Shown here in pieces: positions 36,501-48,500 of a stretch of 64,000 nucleotides of DNA; position 1 is the stretch's first letter; the number at the start of each line of letters is the position of its first letter. Made by a program: the position numbers and the translations under genes. The DNA is from Patagioenas fasciata (taxonomy: Eukaryota > Chordata > Aves > Columbiformes > Columbidae), in assembly GCF_037038585.1 (NCBI RefSeq), contig NC_092520.1, forward strand, positions 16,065,001 through 16,129,000, in the 5' to 3' direction. The notes beneath the pieces were generated by a model that saw only the letters and a program-made list of their open reading frames with translations, ran no database searches and had not been told where the DNA came from.

Positions 36501-39500
36501 ACCATGAGCCAGCACTGTGCCCTTGTGGCCAGGAAGGATAATGGCGTCCTTGGGTGTATTACAAGGGGGGTGGTCAGTAGATCGAGAGAGGTCCTCCTTC
36601 CCCTCTACTCCGCCCTGGTGAGACCCCATCTGGAATATTGTGTCCAGTTCTGGGCCCCTCAGTTCAAGAAGGACAGGGAACTGCTGGAGAGGGTCCAGCG
36701 TAGGGCAACAAAGATGATTAAGGGAGTGGAGCATCTCCCTTATGAAGAAAGGCTGAGGGAGCTGGGGCTCTTTAGTTTGGAGAAGAGGAGACTGAGGGGT
36801 GACCTTATTAATGTTTATAAATATATAAAGGGTGAGTGCCACGAGGATGGAGTCAGGCTCTTCTCAGTGGCAAACAATGATAGGACAAGGGGCAATGGGA
36901 TCAAGCTGGAACACAAGAGGTTCCACTTAAATTTGAGAAAGAACTTCTTCTCAGTGAGGGTGACAGAGCACTGGAACAGGCTGCCCAGGGAGGTTGTGGA
37001 GTCTCCTTCCCTGGAGACATTCAAAGCCCGCCTGGACACATTCCTGTGCGACCTCACCTAGGCGTTCCTGCTCCAGCAGGGGGATTGGACTAGATGATCT
37101 TTTGAGGTCCCTTCCAATCCCAAACATACTGTGATACTGTGATACTGTGATACTGTGATTACAGTATGCAGTCTCAGCAGTTCTTATGATCCAAGACAAC
37201 TGTGAGGAATATTGTTGCTGGGAAACATGGAGCCAGCTGAGGGGAATGTACTTCCAAAGCAGAAGTAGTAATTGATAATGTTGTTCACTGGAATATTGAT
37301 TTCTGACCTTGGAGAACATCAATGCAGAGTGCTATATATATTAGCAAAAGCAGTGGATCCTTTGTGTATTTTGCCTCTTTTCGTATGCTCCACCAGTGTC
37401 TTTATTGAGGTTAACATGGGCAGTAGTGGAGAAGCAGTGTTGAAGAAAGGGAGATCAGGTGGAACACAACGTCCAGTTGCCCCTGATGTTGTGGGGAGGA
37501 GTTTTAAGGTCCGCTCAATGATGGCAGAAATGCAAGTACGTAGTCTTTGTGATGTAAGTGCTGAATAGCTGCTTGCAGCCTGTGAGTACATTTCCACTTC
37601 AAAATCATATATATGTTGTCTTCACTTTCTATTAATCAAATGCGATGATTTGTCCGTAAAACTGAGAAATCTCAGTCATTAGTTTCAAGATGTTTTTACA
37701 ACGATGTATATATGAATTTTCAAAATAGTGAAATTTTGTATGTCTCTTTCTCTGCTATGCTTTGGCTTCCAAGCGGACTACAGTGGATATTCCTGTAAAA
37801 GTGTGTACTTGGGAATTAGTTGGCGGGTTTCCTATTTTTTACTATTGTGCAATTACAGCCTTTAAACTTTCTAAAATTAAAAAGTACCTCTTTCAAATTA
37901 GTTTTCTGTTTGTTTTCAGAGGTGATCAGTCAGCACTTTGAAGGGATACTAGGGAAGGTCAAGTTGAATAGTTTAGTTTGAATTTTTCCCCCTGAGAAGA
38001 AAAGGAATGAATAAATAAAATAGCTTGATTTAAGGAGTAGCTGTGTTAAGTAGCAGCTTTGATCCATTAAGCAAGAAGGTCTGTGAAGCAACTGTGATTA
38101 GAGTTATGGGAAGGCATCTTATTGTGATGAGAGATGCAAAGAACTTCTGCCTAACATCGCTACCTTCCCACTAATGCTGGCTGGGAGCGGGATCCTACCT
38201 AGTGTGCCAGTGACCTGTTAAATCACATTTCTAACACGCACAGTACTTTAGAGACAGAAAGCTTCCAGTTGTACTCATCCTTACCTGGCAGGCATAGAAG
38301 TTACACTTGATAAGTTATGTATTGAGTATTATTTTTTCTACATAGGCACTGTGCTAATAACTTTTTTGGGAGAGGGTATATTTCACTCAAGGGGCTAATT
38401 TAAGTTTGTCAGCAAGAGCTGATGATTTTGTCAGCAGGAATAAAAATTCCACGTAGCTTCATCAAGCTTCTGCCTACCAGAGGAAAGCTTTGTGATGATG
38501 CTTGGTTTTGGTTAAAGCCTGAGTTGCTTTCCAGCCAGTAGAAGGACACATTTAACATATTTGATATTAACAACTGATTCTGTCAAACACAGTTTCGCAT
38601 TACTGTTTTATCCCATTTTGTGCTGCTAATCTGATTGTCATTCTGTAAGCTTCTCAAGAGCTACAAATTGATACTAACTCTCGCATATTTATAGGTAAAA
38701 GCTGTAGTTCCTTTGTGTTATTTCTGAATAGCTGTAGCTCCTTTGTGTTATTTTTGAATCACAACTTTTAAACTGTTACTATTTCCCTGACAGCTCGTAA
38801 AATACACACGCACACACACAGACACAGACACACACACACACACAGAGCATTTGCAGTTCACCTTATTGATCTCCCCACTGTGATACATTTATGTGGTGAT
38901 GTAAAGACTGCAGCAAAAGTCACATCCGTGACAAGAACTGGCTGAGTCTGTATGTTAATTCACATATAAGAATCAAATCTCTGGTTGAGGCTAAAAAATA
39001 AAAATATTATGGTGTGTCTCTTCTTGATCACCTGCTGTCCCATTTATGTTCAGACATACCATAAAAATCCAGCTGTGCTGAAGTTTATAGTATTTAATTT
39101 GTGGTCAAGCAAGCTTTTTTACTAAAATTGCAAATTGGTAAGTAAGTAAGTTACTAATATTTCAGTAAATGTAATTAGAAAACATAGGGATCATCTACTT
39201 TTGCTTCTTAAATACAGAGCCTTTGAAGAAAAACGGAAACGAGAAGAAGAAAAAGAACAAAGATTTCGAGAACGAGTTCTGCAGAAGAGGAAAATTAAAC
39301 TCCAGGAGGCAACTGATAGGTTCCAGCGGGCTCATCTGCCTTTTTCTCAGCACAAGCAGATAGGTTTGTAAATTAAAATGCAGCCATTATTCACAATGCA
39401 AGTGTTTTTCTATTAATAGAATATAGTTGAGACAAACAGAACAATTCACTCAGATTAATTGAATTCATTATTATAAGTGAAACATAACTGACCAGAAGCT

Positions 39501-42500
39501 CAGATCTGATACACACGACAAAAGTAGGTAGAGGAAATTTAAAAAATCTTTTTTTTTTTCCTAAAAATTCTATTGTGAGATATTTCATTGTATTCCAGTC
39601 AGAGTGGGTACATCACCTCCTTGGGATATTACGGCTTCCTGGGTTTTCTCCATGTTTTTCACTGCAGTGCACTTATCACTTACAACACTGCTTTCACAGC
39701 TGGGTGCAAGGTGCTACACGGACACTGGAAGTTACTAGGATAGTATAATGATCCGCTATTTCAACCCCAGAATATGAAATATTCGCAGATGTGCATTTGT
39801 TTATCATTAAATAAAAGCAGTGGTAGCAGGTATTAATGTAGTACATAACTTCTGCTGAATTAGTCAGCTTTTTAAGCTGTTCTCTCGCTGCTGGGCAGTA
39901 ATGATCGCTTCGACTCAGTTCCTGCTCTCTTGGAATCAGCACGGATTGGCAGGAGTTTTTAACAGCATCAGCCAAGTCTGATTTCCAGTCAACTTTCCAG
40001 TGTTGAAACTCTTAAGATATGGTATAATACTTAGGTATTCTTTAACAGATTTACTCTCCCAACTGCAGTTGCGCCAACTGTGAGGTAATGTCTCTGACTT
40101 CAAGATCAAATGTCATATTAAAATAACAAAATGGAACAGTACTGGGTTAGGGCTTCTTCACAGCTCTACTGACAGCCCAGGCTGTGTAGCGATCTAGTGC
40201 ATCACAATTTTTTTCCTTGGTTATCCTTTATAGCAATTCTGTCTCCGCCACTTTCTACCCTACTTTTCCTTACTTGAAAGAGACAACACCTTGTGCCTGT
40301 CTGGACTCTTTCTTTCTCCAGTGATTCAATTAGCAAGTTGCAATTTGGCCTCTATAAAATATCTGCAGGCTGTAACTTTGGCTTAGTGAATGAGTGGAAT
40401 AATCATGATATAAAAACAAAGTTAATGCCGGATTGCTTAACCACCTGCTTTTTCAACAGTGCAGTCTAAACACAAATAGCAAAACTGTTGAATACGTGTG
40501 TTACTGTAAACACTTAAATAGACTGGGGGTTGGTTTCAGAGGAACTAGAGGCGCTCCGGCATGTCTAATGATGCTAAACCGCTCAGTTTATTGTAACAGT
40601 CTGGTTTTAGGCTTCCAAACTTCAGAAACTTAACAAAACCATTTATGATAAAATATTCAAATTTTTAAAAAAATAATAATCCATTGTGTTTTTTACTCTA
40701 AACCCTCTAGTCCAGACAAAGGCAGCTTTTCAGTTAGAAGAAGCTCTTGTAAGAATTAAAGGATCAGTTTTAACACCAGGACTGTACTTGCCCAGCAGAA
40801 ACAAAACCAACTTCAGGTAAGCATTTCTGTTTACTCTCATGATCAAAGAAAGTAAATTGTTTGATGTACTCAATAAACAGCAGACAATCCCTCTAAGAAA
40901 TTATAGGCCTTTTCTCTAGTGGCAAGGAAAGCATTTTTTTTAACTGTTCCAATGAACCATTATGAATCTTTTTTGAGTTGTTTGTGTCCATTTGATAAAA
41001 CTGAAGGGGAGATGACACAAACCTTTTCACTTCAGCAGAACTCTGGGAATAGTCGGGGCTAACCCGGCCCCCATTCAGTTGTTGCCTGACTCACACCACC
41101 ATAGTTACCAAACCATCCGCTGTTCCATGAAGTATTAAGTTTTCTGTCTGGGTGATTTCTTATTCTCATCCAGATTCTTTCCTTTTGACATTCAAGGGTA
41201 ATTTCATTCATATATTCATCACATGATCTTATCTTTTTCCAATTGTCATTCCTTTAAATTTCTTATCCTCTATATGTATCTTGAGCATCCTGATAACAAT
41301 TTAGCCTGCAGTTTGGTTTTATATCATGCACAATTTGAATTGCATAGTTTTCACTCTGGCCAAGCACTTTCTTAAGATACTTTGATTGATCACAGAATGT
41401 TTCTTCATGTGTAGTTGATCTGCTGTATTTGATACTCCTTCCTGATTATCCCCTTCCTAATCTCTCATTTCTTTAACATTTCAGTTCAGGCTTTTATTTG
41501 TGTTGTTACTGCTTTTATTGCTATTATTATAATTATTTTCTACATGCTGTAAATTGTGAAGATGTTCAGAATAGAGAGAAAGTCTGTCTAAAAAGGGTCT
41601 CCCTATTCTTGAGCTTCAGTGTGTTCTTCATTGTGATGTTAATATGTAGTTTGATTACATTTCTACTGCTGATTAAAACATTTGCAGCCGATAAACTGGA
41701 CAATTGAGAAAATATTTCATACCTTTTAGAGCTAAACACTTATGCTATCTGCCAGTCAACATGCATATAGTGCTGCAGCTACTACACTGGAATGACGTAA
41801 TAAAGGAGGATTGCAGCCACAAAAACAAACAAACAAAAATATACCTGCTAAATAGAAACTGAAATTATGGCAAAAAATTGTAGATGTTTCTGAATCCTGT
41901 CTAAAGGTTCCTGATCGTTTGTCTCATTTCACTCATAGTCTTGATTAAGGACAGCAGCTCATGCCTCTTCCCACTGCCTTTATCATTTGTTTCTTTATTT
42001 TTCATCTCTCTTCAAACTGCTCCTTGTGCCTCAAAGGCTCACAGCTTTCTCTCAGGACACTTTCCTCAATTTCTTACAATATAACAGTGATATCACTCCA
42101 TATTGTATTTGTGTAATTTAAAAAATCCACTATCCTGTAATAATTATAGCATGTTCTTTTCCTGATTTTCATTTTTATAACCTGATTTCCTACGGAAATT
42201 AAATTTGTACTTTCATATTCTTTTACAGTTTGTGTTTCCCTAGTAACGAAATTTGAGAGAGAGCTAAGGATCCCAAAGATGATTATATTTCTACATGTTT
42301 GAAATATGCAATTGAGCAAGGATAAAATAATTCAAACAAGTGACCCCAGCATGAAAAAGGCCTAAAAGTTGAGTCCACATTGACCTGTTGGTCACAAGCC
42401 AGTTAGTGTGGATAAGGCAGCACACAAATATCTTGGAACCTGCCACAGATGTGCCATCTCATCCCCAGCTGGGAACCAGGAGGCTTGGGTAGGAGCCATA

Positions 42501-45500
42501 TGGGCTGGATGAAGAAGGACGTATGGAATATTTGGGGTAGGGGAGTAAGGGAAAAAGAATTAAGTTACTGCAGTACAGGCTTGTGTATAGGGACAAGGTA
42601 TACAAATTAATATGAAATAAGGCTTTGCTTATTCTAATGCTAACGATTTGTCTTCCTTCCTTGTGACAGAAAATACTCTGTGCATTTTTGCCTGCGTCTC
42701 GCACAATCCCTTCCTTAACACTGAGATTCAAAATGGACGCATGCTCTGCAGCACGGGTTCTTCTGGCCTGCTGCAGGACGTGTTAGTGCAGGGTCCTTCC
42801 TTCCTGTTAGTTCTGGGGTCTGCCTGGGTCATAAAAGCGGCAATTCTGTGTTTTCAGACTTGGTTCCAAAAATTGGGCAAAATTCTCTTAGAGGGCAAAT
42901 AAATTTCTTGTAAATCAGTATGGCAAAGTAATCTTTGATACAGAAAAGCATTTCAAGAAGGTTCACAAAGGTGAAGGTTCTTCAAAATTCACAATTTCTG
43001 AGCTGTAAAGCTTTAAAAATGTCTTATAATCCCTTTCACTGTAAGTTTTGGGATGGCTAATAACTGACTCAGATGAGGTGGTAGTAGATGCCTTTCTGTA
43101 TTTATTTTTCTTCTTACGTTTCTATACTCGAACCAAAAATCTTGTATCATCTTTAGAATTCACCTTCTCTCAGAAACAGAATTTATGGAATTCCTTGATA
43201 GTTGCCTTTTAAGGGAAGAAACTAATACTGTATTTAGTATTCAAAAAAAGTATGGCTGCAGACCCAACTGAATATAGGTGGATTTTATAAGGTTCTGGAA
43301 TTCTTAATGTCAGTGCTTAAAAAGTAGTAAAAAAATAAATGAAGCAATGGAGACATATTACCTTCTCTTGGAGAAAGGCAAAAAATCCTGGAACACCCAA
43401 TGAGTGAGAGATTGTATTCTGAGTTTGCAGCAGAGCTACTCTGATTCTAGTAAGGTAGAGTTATTAAATACTGAAGGAAAGATTTTGGTCAACTCGTTAG
43501 TCAACAGGGACTGGGCTGTATGCACACTGGGTGTGTAAATGGCGTGCTGCTCTTTGTACAAGATATATTTCCCTATTTTTGCTTAAAAACAGTTGTATTT
43601 GATTAGGTTCACTCTTGGAATAGACACTTAATTATGACAAATCAAAAATGTTCTCTGAAAAAAAGTTGAAATGTAGAAACTTTTATAAATATAAATGGTC
43701 TAAACATCCAAATAGATACCAAGAAACTTCTACACACACACAAAAAAAAAAAAGAACCACAAACCACCACAGATTTTTTGGGGGCCAGGTGTATATCAGT
43801 CTGGTCCACGGTAATGAAGTCTTTTAAAGCAGATAGGTGCAGAAAGTTTATGGATAGGGAGGACATCTCCCATTCGAAAGAATACAGAATGCAGTTTTCT
43901 TAGTTCTATAAATAAATATGAGAAGTTGTTCTCCCTTTTTGCTACCAACCATCTTATCAGAAATAGTAAATTCCTTTTCAGACTCTGCCAAATATCTATC
44001 TCGGCTTAGGCCAGTGCAATTAAGCCAACCTTTTTGTAATATTGTATTAAATCTTCTGGAAACAAAACAAAACACACCACCAAGCCACTTTGATGAGATG
44101 AAAGTTTTCATTTTCTGTTGTCCTAAAATTGTGTTATAATAAATAGAGAAACGATCGCATTAGACTATCAACCGGTTAGACACATATATACTTAAAAGGT
44201 ATTGATTTTAACAAGAAATATAATTTTAAACACAGAAAGAGGATGAAACAGATGAAGGCTCTCAAGAAGAAACTGTGGAAACTTAAACTGGAGAAATGGA
44301 GAGAAATGAAGAAAAGAGATTATTGAGTTTCTCTACATTTATTAGACATAGAGTAGCCATCTCCAGTGAGGAACAATACATTTTTCCTGATAATGTGTCT
44401 CTATTGGACAAACAGTGGTGGAGGATGAGGTCTGTGTATGTCTGTGTGACTGCACTGCTCAAGTTTGCTGAAAAGGGGTGCCAGCAGGGAAGGAAGATAG
44501 ATTTGTGTGGCATGAAATAGTCATCTCTTCTTATAAGTTTCTACACTGCATGTTGCCCATATATGAAAGGCAGCATCACTTTCCTCATCTGCACTGAAAA
44601 TAAGGACAGGTAAAATGTAGGTGGGAGGTTACAACAACAACAAAAGAGGGAAATATGTGGAATTATGATTTTCATATTTAGTTGCATATAGACTAAAAGT
44701 TCACTTTTGCCACAAATTTAGCTAAACAACTTCACCCAGTTGAACAATATTTAAGGGATCATGCTGATGGTGTTAAGGAACTATCTATGAGTCATGCATC
44801 CTGGGAACGTTAGAAAGCATCTGCATATTGAATGGACAATAAGGTTTGGTTTATTACTCAAAATCCAGTGATTGCTGAGATTAAAGTATCATTTCAAACA
44901 TTGGACCTAATCAACCTGGTAAAATAAAAACTGCATTTCCCCTTTTTCGTAAAGGTATACCCATTCTGCGAATAACTGCACTGGAAGTTTAGACTGATAA
45001 TCTGTTCCCAAGATTTATTCTCCTTCTAGCACCGTTTGTGATCATTGTGGAGTATAACAAATACTTGATCCTAAACCAGCGAGACATCAGCTTGGCTTTC
45101 TAATCAATTGTGTTACAGCTCAGCTGAACAGATCTGAGAACTCAAAGCCTGGGTCTAGTGAGAGATTTCTGTAAGTGCCAGACTAAGGGATTTTAGGGCC
45201 CTTGAACCAGGTTGTAGCCAAAAGACCGGGTCAGTGTCCTTCGCTAAGTTGTTCCACCAGGCAGTCAAGCATTGCTGCCAACCTGGTCGTAGTTACAGTT
45301 CCAGAAGAACTCATCTGCCTGTGAGCTGGTGGGTTTTGGTGTGTGGTTATTTTTGCCTTTTTTAAGGTCTTTCGTATTGGTAAAGCTGCTTGTTTCTTGG
45401 TGTTGTCATCCTTGATAGCTACCTAATTCTTGCTTCTTGTTTTCTGAAGCTTAGTTCCTATTCCTAGTGATCTTACCCAGCCTTGTTCCAGTTCCATCTG

Positions 45501-48500
45501 CTTTCTATTCTTGAACATATCTTGTTCCACACTTCCTACCTTCCTATTCTCTGACTGCACATTTTCCTTGTCATTTGGCTTCACATGGTTCTTTACTTCT
45601 TTGGTTCCTGGGTATCAACCAGCTCCATGGTTCTTGCTAGTTCTCATCCTGTAGAAACTTGTAGTTTCCTCTGTTTTAATTTGGGCTCACCCTGACCACA
45701 GTACCCAGCTACACTAGCTACTCCAAAGACTTTTTTTCCTCAGGTAGCAAATACAAATTCTTCAATGTACCACATTACGGACATTGCGCACCATCAGTGA
45801 AGTTGAGCTCTCTAGATACTAAAAAGCCTTCTCGCTATTTGAAGTAAAGGAATATCTGGCAGCATCGGTATATCGTTATCCTCTATATAAGCCAAGCTTA
45901 TGGAAAAATAAAAGCCATTTTGCCTTTTTTTTTTTTTTTTTAAAAAGAAAACAACAACTGGATCCATTTTTGCAAATGAGCATACTGTTGGCTGACATTT
46001 TCCAGAATAATTCAGCCTGAGGCAGTCACCCAACAACCCAATCAGGAAAGTCTGACTATTTATAAATAACAGAGTTTAAAATGGAAAGTGTTGGACGGAT
46101 TTAGATATTAGTAACAGCACCACCTGTAGTTACATGTAGTATAGTTGTCCTTCACTTGCCAGGCATTTATTGATGATGTATACTTTTGAAAGGAACTTGT
46201 TTAAAAGTGTACGGTTAGCGCACAGAAATAAGCCAAAGTAATAAGTTATTTGCTTGTATCAAGAACCACAGATGACACTTCATCCTCATCAGCGTCTAGA
46301 AACGGTTCTTGCCATCAGAAGCAGATTTCAGCAATGGTTGGCTGGGATAAAGCAATACAAGAGAGCGGTAGAACAAACATGGATAGTAACCAACTTCTCT
46401 TCCAGAAAAATCTGAAAGAAATGCAACTACTCCTTGAAAAACAGCATCTCAGCAACTTGGAGGTATGATATTTTCATATGATTCATTAAATGATGCTTCT
46501 TAAATGTAATAGAAAGTTTCTTGAGTGTGATAAGAATGACAGGTCTGTTAAGCACACTTTACCTGAGGGCACACTGTGCTATGCCTTACTAAGAGATTAT
46601 TTGTAGTAAAATTATATGTATTTTTAATTAAGAAAACAGACATCTTTCAAAATGGTGGAAGAATATTTTCATGAATTCTCCAAAGATATCTGTCATGTTG
46701 TCTTTCTGTGAACGTAAGGTCTGTGTGTCAGACTGCTTGGCTCTGCAGTAGTCAGACATTAGAGTGTCGCAGGAGCCTTGTGCCACCTCCACACGTAAAT
46801 TGGTGCCTCACAATTCACACTGAATTTCTTCTTTGTTGGTTGCTACAGCTCAGCACAAATTGCTATAGCAGTATAATTATGATAGATCCAATGTCGAGGG
46901 GTTTTTTGTAGTTTCTTGGTTTGTTTTTGGTTTGGTTTGGTTTGGTTTGGTTTGGTTTGGTTTGGTTTGGTTTGGTTTGGTTTCCCAGTGTGTAGTGATT
47001 TCTTGGGGATAGACTTCAAGTCTCTTGAGATCCTTTTTTGTCATCTTTGGAATAGATGCAGGTGTCCTAGTAACAAGCTCATGAACTTTCTGCCTAAACA
47101 GAGTTTTGGACCCAAAATCAGCTTGAAAAGTCACGTTAGAAACACCGTGAAAATTAAGAAGAACTGAGCTCCAAAGTGCTTTCTTGTAAAAATGCAGACT
47201 TTTTGAGAAAAATCTATAAAAATATTCTTCTTAGTATATTGTAAGACAACTACATTGTAGAGTATTTTATCAAACACAATTATTACATACTTACTCATGT
47301 GAATCATGCATGATTTTTTACTTATAGTTTTTTTCTGAATGTTATCATTCAGCTTTGGACACTGCATATAATACAGGAATTTGTGTTTCAAAATTAAGAT
47401 AATTTTTTAAATGCTTTGTCTTGTAAAAAACTTTTGTTTTTTTCCAGAATGTATTCTTCTGCTACCACTAGGTGTTGCTCAGCTTCTTCCCTCTGATAAA
47501 TCATTTCAAATTATAAATGTTTATACTTCAAACATTTGGACTTTCTTTCTTGAAATTACATGCTTTGGACTATGATTAGAAAAATAGTCAAAGTTACTGT
47601 TGTTGTTCTAAGGCTTAAGTTTTGCAAGTTTAATGCTTGGACTGTGCTGGTGCGCATGTGCATTGTGACTTCCTGTGATGTTAAATAGTATTTGTAATAC
47701 TCGTTCTAATAAAATTTATAATTTATGGTTGTTTATAATACTCTTACTGACATGAACAGGCTGCAGTAGTCTTCTTACTGTCTGTTGTCCAGTCATTTCA
47801 GCAGCACTTGCTTTTCTGAAACTGTTGAAGTGTTTCACTGTGCACAAAGTTTGCAGTCTACCCATCCACTGAGATCCCTTGACCTCTCTTTGTTTCTGTT
47901 TTTACAGGCCCAAAAGGATTATAAAGATTCCTAAAATTCTTTTCTTTCCTACAGGGCTATAAAGTTCTATGTAGACCCTCACCAACAGATTTGGTGTATT
48001 CCCTGCTTTCAGTCCCTAAAAGTTTGTGTATAATAGTTTCAGCAGTAAGCCAAGGCTTTTAGTGACCCTTCTACTGTTTTCCAAATTTATTGTTCTTAAA
48101 ATATTGAGGGCAGTGGACTTGATTCTCTGCAACAGCTACGTCTGAGCCAGTAAATCATGTTACTATTTTTTTATGTGTCCATAAGTATGTTCCATTTTGA
48201 ATAAATTAATATTTGCAACTAAAGGTTTTGTTGCCCAGTTCATTCCTGTTTCTGTTGCAGGAATAACTAAAATCTTCAAGGTGGAGCTGGTAGCACAGTC
48301 TTGAGCTAAAGCTGCATGCAGATTTCCATGATAAAACATTACTTCCAAGTGCTTATCATTTCTTCCTAATATTAACTGTTTATGTTGAGATTTCCATTTC
48401 CAGCACGTGCCTTGAACTGAATAATTTAGAAATTTTCCATTAAAATGGCTCAGCTATGTCAAGGAATAGTGTTATTCATATATTTTTTGTCTTTTTCTTT

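Larger units (their letters stand above)
33885..37160 (+). mobile_element. Near-full-length CR1 LINE retrotransposon (3.3 kb)
   Basis: Plus orientation, sense to CEP126. It contains the 3' part of ORF1 (esterase-like domain), ORF2 endonuclease and reverse transcriptase, the conserved CR1 3' end ('GATGATCTTTTGAGGTCCC') and four terminal repeats of ACTGTGAT form at about 37129-37160. It is 5'-truncated within ORF1 at about 33.89 kb. ORF2 is open for 789 codons from its first downstream Met and is disrupted once, near 34520. This is the best preserved, hence probably the youngest, CR1 copy in the window. Confidence 0.95.
25555..39217 (+). other. CEP126 intron 2 (13.7 kb), CR1-rich
   Basis: The intron contains four CR1 copies in both orientations (27376-28600 minus, 30505-31103 plus, 31216-31720 minus, 33885-37160 plus), a GC/CpG-rich unclassified block at 30040-30500, a 30-bp tandem duplication at 38701-38760 and a (CA)n tract at 38803-38845. 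The remaining sequence is AT-rich with no recognisable coding exon. Confidence 0.75.
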
